DNA of 64,000 nt from Cognatishimia sp. WU-CL00825. Lineage in GTDB: Bacteria > Pseudomonadota > Alphaproteobacteria > Rhodobacterales > Rhodobacteraceae. Numbering within the stretch: the first letter of the stretch is position 1; each line of letters starts with the position of its first letter. The position numbers and the translations under genes were made by a program. Shown here in pieces: positions 46,270 through 57,452 of the stretch. The stretch is taken from contig NZ_BAABWX010000005.1 of the NCBI RefSeq assembly GCF_040364665.1, forward strand, positions 150,186-214,185, read 5' to 3'. Under the pieces are notes generated by a model. It had not been told where the DNA came from. It searched no databases and saw nothing but the letters and a program-made list of their open reading frames with translations.

Positions 46270-48093
46270 TCATTCGGCTACGTGCACCGTTTTCACACCG
46301 TTCTTCTCACGTATGCCGTCCTTCACAATAGCTTTGACGAGCGAAACGCACATCAATACCATCACAAGCGAAAAGGGCAACGCGCCGATGACCATGGCGG
46401 ATTGGATTGCTCCGACACCTCCAGCGATCAAAAGTCCGCCGACGACCAGCGACAGGGCAACACCCCAGAAGATGATGTGTGGACGACCGGATGGCTTTTC
46501 TGCGCCGGCAGCATTGATCGTGTTCACGATCAGGATCGCGGAGTCAGCTGTTGTCACAAGATAGGTGAGCAGCAGAACAACAACGATCACAGCCATGATC
46601 CATGCAAGACCGTCATCCAACATAAAGTCGAGCATCGCAAACAACTGGTTCTGTTGGCCAGCACCGGAGATCGCATCGCCAGCCCCACCGTTCAGGGTCA
46701 GGTCGATCGCTGTACCGCCCACGATTGTGAACCAAACGAAACACATCAGGGATGGGATGATGATCGCACCCAGGATGTATTCGCGAAGCGAACGACCCCG
46801 AGAGATACGCGCAAGGAACACACCAACGAAGGGTGCAAACGCAATCCACCATGCCCAGTAGAAGACAGACCAAGCACCCTGCCAGCCCGTCAGGCGGCTG
46901 TCGGTACCCGCAGAGTAAGCTGCGGCGATGTCTTCTTCGGACAGGCCGGCTGCGGATGCTGGCAGACCTTCGGTGAAGGACGTAAGCGAACCCCAGGTGT
47001 TGGTTGCATCTGAATAGATGGATGCAATGTCTTCAGCGGGCAGAGCCTGCACAGAAGCGGGCAATGCGGCGTTGAAGGTATCCTCAGGTACAGTGCTCCA
47101 GACGGTGAACAGCAGCTGTGGCAGTTGAACGATATAGGCGATCAGACCCTCAAACAGGGCAGTCAGGCCAAAGAACGTCGAACCAAACAACAAGAAGAAG
47201 GCCAGCAAGAAGAAGCTGAGGCCCATGTTGATGTTGGACAGCCATTTGATGCCTTTGCCAACGCCAGACAATGCGGACACAGTAGACGCGCCCATGATGA
47301 TCAAAAGCGCCGTGATAACACCAGCAGTCGATGACTTGCCTGTTTCAGCAACGATCAGCCAATCGCCAAAACCAATACGGTGTAGGCCGGAAACGAACTG
47401 CTCAACGCCAAAGCCCAGCGTCTGTGCCACACCCAGAATCGTTGCAACAACGGCCACAACGTCAACGATATGGCCAAGAATACCGGACATTTTCTCACCA
47501 AACAGCGGTGTCAGCGCCGAACGGATCGTCAGCGGCAGATTGCGCCGATACGAGAAATAGGCCAGCGCCAGGCCAACAATCGCGTAGCAAGCCCATGCAG
47601 AGAAGCCCCAGTGCAGGAACGACCAAAGGTAGGCGTTGTTGACGTTGTCAGCAGCCGAAGCTCCGGTTTCTCCCATGATTGTATTGGGGTTGATTCCGAA
47701 GTGATACATTGGCTCGGCTGTTGCAAAGGTCAGCATGCCGATGCCGATGCCAGCGCCGAACATCATCGAGAACCACGAGAAGTTGGAAAATTCTGGTTTG
47801 TCACCCTCAAGGCCAAGCTTCAGCCGGCCGGTACTGGGAACAAATGCCAGAACAACACAAATGATTAAGAATAGCGCAACGACATAAATGTACCAGCTTG
47901 AGAATGATCCAAGAAGAGAGCTGTTCAGATCACCAAGGATCTTCGCAGCGGTTTCGGGCACTGCGATGGCCCAAACAATTAAGGCGGCGATCAGTATTTT
48001 GGATGTAATCGCGACGTCTTTGCTGAAACCAGCATAGAAGCCGCGCTTTGCGGTTTGGATCGGTAGATCCATTAATGGGGGCTTAGTGGTCAT
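46270..48093 (-). CDS. dddT: BCCT-family transporter, probable DMSP uptake (DddT-like)
   Basis: 607 residues with 12 predicted helices. The BCCT signature WSFLHWGFSAWACYAIVG and the later WSVFYWAWWIAFAPFVG are clear. The family imports betaine, choline, carnitine or DMSP. Position next to dddD argues for DMSP; the same arrangement is known as DddT. The start at 48093 has a perfect AGGAGG; the frame is open to 48273, but that extension is not transporter-like. An extracytoplasmic loop at about residues 340-397 holds two similar 22-residue segments (around ALPAEDIASIYS and GLSEEDIAAAYS), unusual for the family. Confidence 0.88.
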   Translation of the reverse strand: MTTKPPLMDLPIQTAKRGFYAGFSKDVAITSKILIAALIVWAIAVPETAAKILGDLNSSLLGSFSSWYIYVVALFLIICVVLAFVPSTGRLKLGLEGDKPEFSNFSWFSMMFGAGIGIGMLTFATAEPMYHFGINPNTIMGETGASAADNVNNAYLWSFLHWGFSAWACYAIVGLALAYFSYRRNLPLTIRSALTPLFGEKMSGILGHIVDVVAVVATILGVAQTLGFGVEQFVSGLHRIGFGDWLIVAETGKSSTAGVITALLIIMGASTVSALSGVGKGIKWLSNINMGLSFFLLAFFLLFGSTFFGLTALFEGLIAYIVQLPQLLFTVWSTVPEDTFNAALPASVQALPAEDIASIYSDATNTWGSLTSFTEGLPASAAGLSEEDIAAAYSAGTDSRLTGWQGAWSVFYWAWWIAFAPFVGVFLARISRGRSLREYILGAIIIPSLMCFVWFTIVGGTAIDLTLNGGAGDAISGAGQQNQLFAMLDFMLDDGLAWIMAVIVVVLLLTYLVTTADSAILIVNTINAAGAEKPSGRPHIIFWGVALSLVVGGLLIAGGVGAIQSAMVIGALPFSLVMVLMCVSLVKAIVKDGIREKNGVKTVHVAE

Positions 48094-48186
48094 GTTTCCT
48101 CCTAAAATGGTAGTAAATGCCAAACACGTCGGAGCTTTCCACGCGCGCGATTGCTGCGGGCTTTGTCTTGTCTGTCTGGCGTGAAG

Positions 48187-48233
48187 TGGTGGGCATTGGT
48201 CAAAGGTCTCCACTCTGCGACGCATGCCCACCA
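48187..48233 (-). repeat. Inverted repeat between dddD and dddT
   Basis: Perfect 10-base arms TGGTGGGCAT/ATGCCCACCA separated by 27 bases, inside the 145-base gap. It has no T run. It could form an mRNA hairpin just after the dddD stop. Confidence 0.5.
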
Positions 48234-48238
48234 GATGG

Positions 48239-50746
48239 TTAGCTCGGCAAGTATTCCTTGCTCCAGGACTCACTTAGATTGCCTGTTTTTATCATCGCCT
48301 CGATGGCGGTTTCGACGTAGCCCAACTCGCGCAGGATCGCGCGGGTCGAGGTCCCGAATTTTTCTGCAGGCGTCACGGCTATTATTTTGGCACGCACCGA
48401 TCGCACAGCGTAAGGGTCCAATTGGATGACTTCGTGTCCGCTTGGATGATCAGGATAGTTGGAAAACGAATAGCTGCCGTTCTCTGTTCCAGCCGACCCA
48501 TCCGCTTCACGCAGATTCATCGCGCGCAAAGAATCGAGGTTTTCACAGATTACCGCGCCAATGTCGGCCGCTTGCAAACGCTCAACCCACTCGTCGGCTG
48601 GTTGGGTTTGGAACGCAGTTGACAAGAAGGCCGCGCGTTCTTCTTCTTCAAGATCAGGCAGGTCCTCTAGGCCTTCGACGTTGCGGAACAGTGACAGGTC
48701 ATTCTCATAAGCGCTGAGCAGGATATGACGTGATGCAGTGCTGTAAAATCGCGTGAGCGCGTCATAGCCGCTTGCTTCTGGCCCTGACGGTTCATCATAC
48801 AGTCCGCGGCCTTTGTAATCGAATGCAAACGGCACTTGCAGCAACCCACTGTTTGACGACAGGGAGGTGCGGCCGCGACCGATGCGCCCATGGCGGTGTT
48901 TCTGATACAGCGCCGCTGCAACGCTCAATGCGCCGCCAAATCCGCACATGACATCGATTGTGCCGACGTGCGCATGTTCCTCGGGGCGGTCCATCCCGCC
49001 GCCAAATCGCAACATGATGCCCGTGGTGGCCTGCACAAGATCGTCGTAGCCAATGTAATCGGTCCGCGCTCCGCGCCGCACGCCACTGAAACAATCCAGT
49101 TTGCAGAACAAGGCATCGGGATTGAGTTTGCGCAGGTTGTCGGGATCTAACCCCATTTTCCTGATCTGGTTGTCGGGCGCATTCCAGACAATCACATCAA
49201 CGGACTTCACCAAATCTTCAAACACCCGCCGCCCGTGGCGCGATGTGATATCCGCAAGGATTGAGCGTTTGCCACGCATCTGCGACATGCCATAGATCAC
49301 CGTGTTCCAGCTGTCATACATCGGATCAGCAGGCTCAAGCTTGATCACATCGGCGCCGAAGCGCGCCATATAGCTGGCCGAATGCGGTCCCGCGATCACA
49401 TTGCACAGGTCCAAAATTTTCACGCCAGACAACCAAGACTCTTGGCTTTCGCCCTCTGATTCGTCTGGAATTTCGGTCCTGTGTTTCTTCAGAATTTTCA
49501 ACGCTTCATCGAAATCGACCCAACGGCGTGGCTTTGGTTGTAGCGCTTCCTCGCCACTTTCTTCCATCCAGACAACGGGGCCGGGTTGGGTCATTTCACC
49601 GTAAACCGGGTCGTGCACGTCGATCATCAGGCCCGATGTTTCCGCGTATTCGTCATGCATCCATTCTTGCAACCAGCGTTGCGGCGCGCCAGGAATAAGG
49701 CCGCGCCCAAACATCTTTTTCCATTCATGCGAGGTGCGGGTCATGAAGACCTCTTTCATCCGTGCAGAAATTTTGTCGGCCCAGTTCTTGGGCATAGGGT
49801 ACACACCAAGCGAGGTTTTACTCTCCCACTCGGACCATGGCTTGTAGGTGTCTTCCTCTGATGTCAGGCCTTCTTCAACCAGTTCATCATAAATGCCGAG
49901 CACCTCGAGGCAGCGCCGGGCGTGGTTCTTGTGACTTGGACACACAACGTAGAACCCACGCCCGTCCTTGCACATGTAGCTGCGAAAAAACGGATCCATC
50001 AGTTCTTGGAGGTCTTCGTAACCGACATTCATCGGCAGGCCCTCGACGCGGCGGCGTTCGATTTCCACCTCGCGCTGCGTCAGGTAACGCTCCGGCATTC
50101 CGCCAACGTGAAGCGAGTTGTAGCACAACCCTTCCATCACGGCGGCAGCCAAGGGCACCTCGATCTGGTCTCCAAGGCCCGTAACCTGTCGCGATTGAAG
50201 CGCCAGAACCGTGGCCGATGCTGCAATCTGGGATGCATAGGCAGACGCGAGCGGAAGCGGAGAGAACGATGGGTTCAGTCCCATAAGAACACGATTCAGT
50301 CCCATGTCGGTGAACACTCCTGAACTGGCCGAGACGATGCTTTCGTAAGCACGAAGCTCGCGGCGCGACGGGTCATTCGAAGCAAAGCCCGGCAGCGAAA
50401 TCGTGATTAGTTCCGGGCGCTCTTCGCGCATTTCTGCGAAATCAATCCCCAGCTTTGCCATTTTGCCCGGGCGGAAATTCTCAACAATAATGTCAGCCTC
50501 GGCGCACAGCGTGCGAGCCTGCTCCAGCCCTTGTTGCGTCTTCAGATCAAGGTTCACGATGACCTTATTTCGGTTCAGTGTCGCATTCGCTGGGCTATCC
50601 CACATAGGGCCATTCGGAGGGTCGATATGAACGATCGTGGCCCCCAGATCCCCAAGCAACATTGCAACAGCGGGCCCTGCGATATACTGGCCAAAATCGA
50701 CGACTTTTACACCTGTCAGCGGCAAGTTGGAAAAAGAATTACGCAT
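48239..50746 (-). CDS. dddD: DMSP CoA-transferase/lyase DddD
   Basis: 835 residues made of two class III CoA-transferase domains in tandem (about 8-400 and 438-825), the size and layout of DddD. Each domain opens with a family start (VVDFGQYIAGPAVAMLLGDL and ILDLCNVIAGPHSASYMARF). The catalytic Asp is kept only in the second domain (GYDDLVQA, about D568); the first has AYE at the matching place (E135). DddD converts DMSP plus an acyl-CoA donor to 3-hydroxypropionyl-CoA with release of dimethyl sulfide. Neighbours are a BCCT transporter and a GMC dehydrogenase on the same strand. Confidence 0.87.
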   Translation of the reverse strand: MRNSFSNLPLTGVKVVDFGQYIAGPAVAMLLGDLGATIVHIDPPNGPMWDSPANATLNRNKVIVNLDLKTQQGLEQARTLCAEADIIVENFRPGKMAKLGIDFAEMREERPELITISLPGFASNDPSRRELRAYESIVSASSGVFTDMGLNRVLMGLNPSFSPLPLASAYASQIAASATVLALQSRQVTGLGDQIEVPLAAAVMEGLCYNSLHVGGMPERYLTQREVEIERRRVEGLPMNVGYEDLQELMDPFFRSYMCKDGRGFYVVCPSHKNHARRCLEVLGIYDELVEEGLTSEEDTYKPWSEWESKTSLGVYPMPKNWADKISARMKEVFMTRTSHEWKKMFGRGLIPGAPQRWLQEWMHDEYAETSGLMIDVHDPVYGEMTQPGPVVWMEESGEEALQPKPRRWVDFDEALKILKKHRTEIPDESEGESQESWLSGVKILDLCNVIAGPHSASYMARFGADVIKLEPADPMYDSWNTVIYGMSQMRGKRSILADITSRHGRRVFEDLVKSVDVIVWNAPDNQIRKMGLDPDNLRKLNPDALFCKLDCFSGVRRGARTDYIGYDDLVQATTGIMLRFGGGMDRPEEHAHVGTIDVMCGFGGALSVAAALYQKHRHGRIGRGRTSLSSNSGLLQVPFAFDYKGRGLYDEPSGPEASGYDALTRFYSTASRHILLSAYENDLSLFRNVEGLEDLPDLEEEERAAFLSTAFQTQPADEWVERLQAADIGAVICENLDSLRAMNLREADGSAGTENGSYSFSNYPDHPSGHEVIQLDPYAVRSVRAKIIAVTPAEKFGTSTRAILRELGYVETAIEAMIKTGNLSESWSKEYLPS

Positions 50747-50786
50747 GTGATCTCCTGTTAGGCATCAAATTTTCAGAGATATCGGG

Positions 50787-52454
50787 TTACTGACCGGACA
50801 GAATCCAGCGAGCAGCCTTTTCGGCGACCATGATCGTCGGTGAATTGGTGTTTCCGCTGGTGATCTCAGGCATGACGGAGGCATCCACTACTCGTAGGCC
50901 CGAGACACCCTTCAGGCGCAGATGGGGGTCCAGTACAGCGGTTTCATCGTCCTCGCGGCCCATTTTGATGGTGCCAACTGGGTGGAAAATCGTGCTGGCA
51001 ATATCACCAGCAAGCCGCGCCAGTTCTTCGTCGCTTTGATACTGGGTGCCGGGTTTGTATTCTTCTGGTTCGTAAGGTTGCAACGCCGATTGCGCCATGA
51101 TCTCGCGCACTTGGCGCAGGCTGTCGGCGGCAACCTTTCGGTCATCTTCAGTGTCCAAGTAATTCGGTGTGATTTTGGGTGGGACACGAAAATCGGAAGA
51201 AGAAATGCGAACATGCCCGCGACTGGTCGGATTCAGGTTGCAAACGCTCACCGTCATTGCGGGAAAATCGTGCAAGTCATCGCCAAAAGCCTCAAGGCTT
51301 AGGGGTTGCACGTGGTATTCAAGGTTGGCATAGCTACGGCTCGGGTCCGAGCGCGTGAAGGCGCCCAGCTGGCTTGGGGACATGCTCATCGGGCCGGACC
51401 GCTTAAACAAATACTCCAGACCGATTTTGGCTTTGCCAACGATCGAATTTGCGAGCGTGTTCATTGTTTCTGCACCCTTCACCTTGAAGACAGAACGGAT
51501 TTGAAGGTGATCCTGAAGGTTTTCACCAACATAGGGCTGATCCATGACCACATCGATGCCATGCTCTTTGAGTAGTGTCGCGGGCCCGATACCGGAGAGC
51601 TGCAGGATTTGCGGTGAGTTCACCGCCCCCGCCGAAAGAACAATTTCCTTGCCGGCCTTCACATCTACTGGCTTGCCCTCATGGTGGACCTTGGCACCAA
51701 CACAGCGCAGCGCGCCATCGGCGCATTTCTCGAACGTCAGCCTTTCAACGTGCGCTTCGGTCCAGATCGTCAGGTTGTCCCGCTTTTTCGCGGGGCGCAG
51801 GAATGCCTTGGACGTATTCCAACGCCAACCAGACCGCTGGTTCACATCGAAATACCCGACACCAGCGTTGTCGCCTTTGTTGAAATCATCAGTCTTCCGA
51901 ATGCCTGTCTGCTCGGCTGCATCCGAAAAGCTGTCCAACACGTCCCACCGAAGGCGTTGTTTTTCGATACGCCATTCACCACCATGTCCGTGCATATCCG
52001 AAAACCGGCTGTTGTCACCGGTGACTGGGTCCGCAGCGTCATCAAGTTTGTAATGGTCTTCATGAGACTTGAAATCAGACAGAGAGTTTTCCCAGTTCCA
52101 CGCCTTTTCGCCTGTTAGTTTCGCCCAGTTGTCATAATCACGTGCTTGACCTCGCATGTAGATCATGCCGTTGATAGAAGAGCATCCACCCAAGGTTTTG
52201 CCGCGGGGATACAGCAGGCTGCGCCCGTTGAGGCCTTTACACGCTTCTGTTTTATACATCCAATCGGCACGCGGGTTACCGATACAATAAAGGTATCCAA
52301 CAGGGATATGAATCCAAGGATAGGTGTCTGGCTTTCCCGCTTCCAACAAGAGGACCTTGTTGGCAGGGTCGGTGCTCAGACGATTGGCCATCAAGCAACC
52401 GGCGGAACCACCACCAATCACGATAAAATCGAACCCGTTCAAACATTCAGACAT
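50787..52454 (-). CDS. dddA: GMC oxidoreductase, probable 3-hydroxypropionate dehydrogenase (DddA-like)
   Basis: A 555-residue FAD enzyme of the choline-dehydrogenase family. The FAD dinucleotide fold is FIVIGGGSAGCLMANRL (about 10-26), GMC signature 1 is PRGKTLGGCSSINGMIYMRG (about 84-103), and the C-terminal catalytic His lies in the STIFHPVGTIKMG segment, followed by SGNTNSPTIMVAEKAA. In Halomonas a related enzyme, DddA, oxidises 3-hydroxypropionate to malonate semialdehyde. It is 40 bases upstream of dddD on the same strand, probably the first gene of the transcript. Choline oxidation is the alternative. Confidence 0.85.
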   Translation of the reverse strand: MSECLNGFDFIVIGGGSAGCLMANRLSTDPANKVLLLEAGKPDTYPWIHIPVGYLYCIGNPRADWMYKTEACKGLNGRSLLYPRGKTLGGCSSINGMIYMRGQARDYDNWAKLTGEKAWNWENSLSDFKSHEDHYKLDDAADPVTGDNSRFSDMHGHGGEWRIEKQRLRWDVLDSFSDAAEQTGIRKTDDFNKGDNAGVGYFDVNQRSGWRWNTSKAFLRPAKKRDNLTIWTEAHVERLTFEKCADGALRCVGAKVHHEGKPVDVKAGKEIVLSAGAVNSPQILQLSGIGPATLLKEHGIDVVMDQPYVGENLQDHLQIRSVFKVKGAETMNTLANSIVGKAKIGLEYLFKRSGPMSMSPSQLGAFTRSDPSRSYANLEYHVQPLSLEAFGDDLHDFPAMTVSVCNLNPTSRGHVRISSSDFRVPPKITPNYLDTEDDRKVAADSLRQVREIMAQSALQPYEPEEYKPGTQYQSDEELARLAGDIASTIFHPVGTIKMGREDDETAVLDPHLRLKGVSGLRVVDASVMPEITSGNTNSPTIMVAEKAARWILSGQ

Positions 52455-52646
52455 GCCTCATCCACCCATCAGTCGCTTCGTTTTAAATTGTGTACCTGGA
52501 AGAGAAATGAACGATCGGAGCTACGCAGGCTCTGAAAATTGGCCGCTCAACGCCCGAACTGCGGTCCGCGTTCCCTCCCAGGACGCCGATTTTCGATTTT
52601 GTGGGCGATGAAGTCGAAAAAACCTAATGACAAATCAAAAAATACG

Positions 52647-52665
52647 ATATTAGTGATTTTAATAT
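52647..52665 (+). promoter_or_regulatory. LysR-type operator over the start codon of the first LysR gene
   Basis: Inverted repeat ATATTA-N7-TAATAT, overlapping the ATG at 52664. Read in the direction of the LysR gene it matches the site at 55853-55834 in 15 of 20 positions, including AGTG after the first arm and a trailing ATATG. Autorepression and control of the divergent dddA-dddD-dddT operon are likely. Confidence 0.7.
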
Positions 52666-53575
52666 GGATCGTTTTTCAAACATTAACAGTATATTGGCTT
52701 TTGTGACTGTGGCCCGTGAAGGCAGTGTTTCGCGCGCGGCCGAAGTACTGAACCTAACGCAGCCTGCCATTAGCCATCAGCTCAAGCGATTGAACGAGGA
52801 AACAGGAATCGCCTTGTTCAATCGCACTCCAACAGGGCTGCAAATCAGCCTCGACGGTGCCGCAGTTCTTGCGAAGGCAGAGCATATACTTGAGGCGATG
52901 AATGATTTTCATCGCAGCGCTCGCCAAAGATCTGGCCGGATCGCTGGCAAGCTCAGGATCGGAACGATTGTGGACCCGGAATTCATCCGGCTTGGTCGGA
53001 TGTTGGCACGTCTGCGAATAGAAAACCCCGAAATTGAAACCGAACTAAGCCACGGCGTCAGCGGAGATGTCATGGCACGGTTGAAGCGCGGTCAGATTGA
53101 TGCGGGTTTCTATTTGTGCGGGCCTGACGACCTTGCCCCGATGGGATTGGACACTGATGATCCAATTCATGCGATCAAGCTTGCCGATTTCACCTATCGC
53201 GTAATCGGGCCGGTCGGATGGCAAAGGAAAATTGAAAATGCTGATTGGGCCGCGCTTGCGAAACTGCCTTGGATCGGCACGCCCGAACGGTCTGTCCACT
53301 ATCGCTTGCTATCCAAAATTTACACCAATCCGGCGGACCGCCAAGGGGTTGTTTCGCGTGTCGATCAAGAAGCGTCGATGCTTGAAATGGTGCGCTCAGG
53401 CATCGGTCTAAGCCTTTGCCGGGATTCTATAGCGCTTCACCAAAAGCAATCATTTGGCCTTGCCGTATGCAATTCGGTCTCCGTTCCAGCTTGCCTTTGC
53501 TTCATTACCCTTGACCGTCGAAAAGAAAGCCCGATACTATCAGAGGTATTCAAGCTGTTACGGAGTTCTTGGTGA
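52664..53575 (+). CDS. LysR-family regulator, probable DMSP regulator (DddR-like)
   Basis: 303 residues. The winged helix has the usual AREGSVSRAAEVLNLTQPAISHQL (about 15-40), followed by a two-lobed effector domain. It diverges from dddA. A paralogue lies at 54919-55836 and shares the helix region and the VDQE(A/P)SML(E/A)[12 protein letters not shown] motif. The likely inducer is DMSP, 3-hydroxypropionate or acrylate, by analogy with DddR. Confidence 0.87.
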   Translation: MDRFSNINSILAFVTVAREGSVSRAAEVLNLTQPAISHQLKRLNEETGIALFNRTPTGLQISLDGAAVLAKAEHILEAMNDFHRSARQRSGRIAGKLRIGTIVDPEFIRLGRMLARLRIENPEIETELSHGVSGDVMARLKRGQIDAGFYLCGPDDLAPMGLDTDDPIHAIKLADFTYRVIGPVGWQRKIENADWAALAKLPWIGTPERSVHYRLLSKIYTNPADRQGVVSRVDQEASMLEMVRSGIGLSLCRDSIALHQKQSFGLAVCNSVSVPACLCFITLDRRKESPILSEVFKLLRSSW

Positions 53576-54768
<1,193 letters not shown>

Positions 54769-54918
54769 CAAAACACCTTAGAAGTTATGAAACTGAATTG
54801 CCGGGCGACTTTTGGGGTCGCATTGAAGCCAGCTCCCTTTAGCCCCACAAGGCATAGGTGATGGAGTATCTTTCAACAGGCACTGAATTTCACCGCCCTA
54901 AAGATCACTCAGGAGAAA

Positions 54919-55836
54919 CTATCGCCATGTGGTGTTTAACGCGTCAAATGCGGCTATGATATTAGGCTCTGCCTTTCGGGAGGCAAGGGTGATGAAGCGC
55001 AAAGAGGTTTCAATTTTGACCCGGTCAGAAATGGCGAGCCCACGAGATTGCATTTCCTCCAAAGCGATCGATTCCCGACACAGACTAAGTCCAATACCGG
55101 ATCGAACCATGGCCAGCATCGAAGGTTCTTGATCCACTAAGCAGACGGGATCAGGCTTGCCGGCGTGGGCGGCATAAACCCCCGCCAACAATCGATTATG
55201 CACAGATTGTACCGGTGTACCAATCCACGGCATCGTGGCGAGATCTGGCCAATCCTTACCAGAAATCCGCTTTCCCCAACCTGCAGGCGCGATGACTCGA
55301 TACGTAAATTTGGTCAACTCGCGCTGATAGAAGTACGTTTCCCCCTGGCTCGCGCTTTCGGGTTCGTACTGCTCCAACCCACCCAGAAAAAAACCCACAT
55401 CCACCTCTCCATCGATCAAACGATTGATGACATCGCCACTGATACCGTGGACAAGCTTTGTTTGCAGGTCGGGGTGGCAATCGACTAGGGCCGCCAGAAA
55501 TGCCCCGAGTCGGATGAAATCCGGGTCCACAATAGTTCCAAGTGACAAGGTGCCCCTGACATTACCGTTGATTCGACGTGCTGTCTGTCCGAATTCAGCG
55601 ATGGCTGCCTGAATTTTTTCAGCTTTGGCGACAAGGGTCTCTCCATCCCTTGTCAATTCCATGCCCTTGGAGGTGCGTCGAAACAGATCTACGCCGATTT
55701 CTTGCCTCAAACGTTTTAGTTGAAGGCTGACTGCAGGTTGGGTGAGGTGTAATTTCTTTGCCGCGCGCGAAATGTTGCCCTCTTGGGCAACTGCCACAAA
55801 GGAGTTGAGGATACGGATATCAGAAACGGGCTTCAT
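54919..55836 (-). CDS. LysR-family regulator, second copy in the DMSP cluster
   Basis: 305 residues: a winged helix ([24 protein letters not shown] near 16-39) and an effector domain. It diverges from the semialdehyde dehydrogenase gene, and an ATATAA-N7-TTATAT site covers its own start codon. It is a paralogue of the regulator at 52664, and the two operators are alike, so the two proteins may cross-regulate. The likely targets are the plus-strand genes from 55929 on. Confidence 0.87.
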   Translation of the reverse strand: MKPVSDIRILNSFVAVAQEGNISRAAKKLHLTQPAVSLQLKRLRQEIGVDLFRRTSKGMELTRDGETLVAKAEKIQAAIAEFGQTARRINGNVRGTLSLGTIVDPDFIRLGAFLAALVDCHPDLQTKLVHGISGDVINRLIDGEVDVGFFLGGLEQYEPESASQGETYFYQRELTKFTYRVIAPAGWGKRISGKDWPDLATMPWIGTPVQSVHNRLLAGVYAAHAGKPDPVCLVDQEPSMLAMVRSGIGLSLCRESIALEEMQSRGLAISDRVKIETSLRFITLASRKAEPNIIAAFDALNTTWR

Positions 55837-55853
55837 ATAAATTACACTTATAT
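55834..55853 (-). promoter_or_regulatory. LysR-type operator over the start codon of the second LysR gene
   Basis: Read on the minus strand, ATATAA-N7-TTATAT followed by G, overlapping the ATG at 55836. It has the same arm length, spacer and position relative to the gene as the site at 52647-52665. It also sits about 75 bases before the semialdehyde dehydrogenase start. Confidence 0.7.
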
Positions 55854-55928
55854 CATTTGAGTAGATTAGTCATTGGATTTTTGGAAGCCATTTCCCGAAG
55901 ATGGCATCAAGCCAAGGAGGAGGCATCC

Positions 55929-57428
55929 ATGACAACCACAGAAATAGGCCATTTCATCAACGGCGAGGCCTTCGCTGGTACGCGCAAAAACACGCAGGAC
56001 GTATTCAACCCTGCAACGGGTACACTGACTGGCAAGGTCGATCTGGCATCTGCTTCGGAGGTGGACAAAGCCGTCTCTGCTGCCAAGGCCGCGTTTCCTG
56101 CCTGGTCAGACATGCCTCCGATCCGGCGCGCCCGGTTAATGAACAATTTCTTGAATTTATTAAACAAAAACAAAGATAAGCTGGCTCATTCAATTACGCA
56201 AGAGCATGGCAAAGTCTTCACCGATGCACGTGGTGAAGTTGAGCGCGGCATTGATATTGTCGAATTTGCCTGTGGAATGCCCCAGTTGTTGAAAGGTGAC
56301 TTTACCGATCAAGTTTCTACTGGCATCGACAATTGGACCATGCGCCAACCTCTGGGTGTTGTCGCCGGTGTGACCCCGTTCAACTTTCCAGTCATGGTGC
56401 CAATGTGGATGTTCCCCGTCGCGATTGCGGCAGGAAACACCTTTGTCCTCAAGCCCTCACCGACGGATCCAACCCCCTCTTTAATATATGCGGAACTAAT
56501 GAAAGAGGCCGGGTTCCCGGATGGCGTGTTCAATGTCGTTCAGGGGGATAAGATTGCGGTGGATGCGATTCTGGAGCATCCCGATGTGCAGGCAGTGTCC
56601 TTTGTCGGTTCTACCCCGATTGCTAATTATATTTACGAAACCGGCGCACGCCATGGCAAGCGGGTACAGGCATTGGGCGGTGCCAAAAACCATATGCTGG
56701 TCATGCCAGATGCTGATCTTGAAAAGGCCGTTGATGCTTTGATGGGCGCGGCCTTTGGGTCTGCGGGCGAACGCTGTATGGCGATTTCCGTGGCGACACT
56801 GGTCGGCGACGTGGCCGACAAAATCGTTCCGATGCTCAAGGACCGTCTGGCCAATCTCAAGGTCAAGAACGGTGTCGAAATGGATGCCGAAATGGGTCCG
56901 ATTGTCACCCATGCAGCCCATGAACGCATCACAGGCTATATCGCCAAGGGCGTAGAAGAAGGTGCGGACCTAGTTGTGGATGGTCGGGGTTTTGCACCCG
57001 AAGGCCTGGAAGATGGTTATTGGATGGGCGGCACGCTGTTTGACAATGTCACCTCTGACATGACGATCTACAAGGAAGAGATCTTTGGCCCCGTACTGGC
57101 CTGCGTCCGCGTCAAAGATTTTGCGGAAGGCGTGCAGCTGATCAACGATCACGAATTCGGCAATGGTGTCAGTTTGTTCACCCGCGACGGGAATGCGGCA
57201 CGTGAATTTGGCCGCAAGATTCAGGTCGGCATGGTCGGAATCAATGTACCACTTCCAGTCCCTATGGCCTGGCACGGGTTTGGCGGCTGGAAGAAGAGCC
57301 TGTTTGGCGACATGCATGCCTATGGTGAAGAAGGCGTGCGCTTTTACACCAAGCAGAAATCCTTGATGCAACGTTGGCCGGAAAGCATTTCCAAGGGTGC
57401 GGAATTCGCCATGCCGGTGGCCAAGTGA
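55929..57428 (+). CDS. dddC: CoA-acylating malonate/methylmalonate semialdehyde dehydrogenase (DddC-like)
   Basis: 499 residues, aldehyde dehydrogenase fold. The catalytic Cys283 is in [11 protein letters not shown]. Where most family members have the Glu general base this protein has GAKNH (about N254), the mark of the MmsA group that forms acyl-CoA. In DMSP gene clusters this enzyme (DddC) turns malonate semialdehyde into acetyl-CoA and CO2 with NAD. The ATG at 55929 follows AAGGAGGAGG; the open frame extends to 55857 but begins inside the operator region. Use in valine or inositol breakdown is an alternative. Confidence 0.92.
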   Translation: MTTTEIGHFINGEAFAGTRKNTQDVFNPATGTLTGKVDLASASEVDKAVSAAKAAFPAWSDMPPIRRARLMNNFLNLLNKNKDKLAHSITQEHGKVFTDARGEVERGIDIVEFACGMPQLLKGDFTDQVSTGIDNWTMRQPLGVVAGVTPFNFPVMVPMWMFPVAIAAGNTFVLKPSPTDPTPSLIYAELMKEAGFPDGVFNVVQGDKIAVDAILEHPDVQAVSFVGSTPIANYIYETGARHGKRVQALGGAKNHMLVMPDADLEKAVDALMGAAFGSAGERCMAISVATLVGDVADKIVPMLKDRLANLKVKNGVEMDAEMGPIVTHAAHERITGYIAKGVEEGADLVVDGRGFAPEGLEDGYWMGGTLFDNVTSDMTIYKEEIFGPVLACVRVKDFAEGVQLINDHEFGNGVSLFTRDGNAAREFGRKIQVGMVGINVPLPVPMAWHGFGGWKKSLFGDMHAYGEEGVRFYTKQKSLMQRWPESISKGAEFAMPVAK

Positions 57429-57452
57429 TCCCAATCGGGAAGAGGGAACACA

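Noticed and set aside
46019..46331. Short frames between kduD and the BCCT gene
   Set aside because: They overlap the terminator stem or the end of the BCCT gene and lack start signals.
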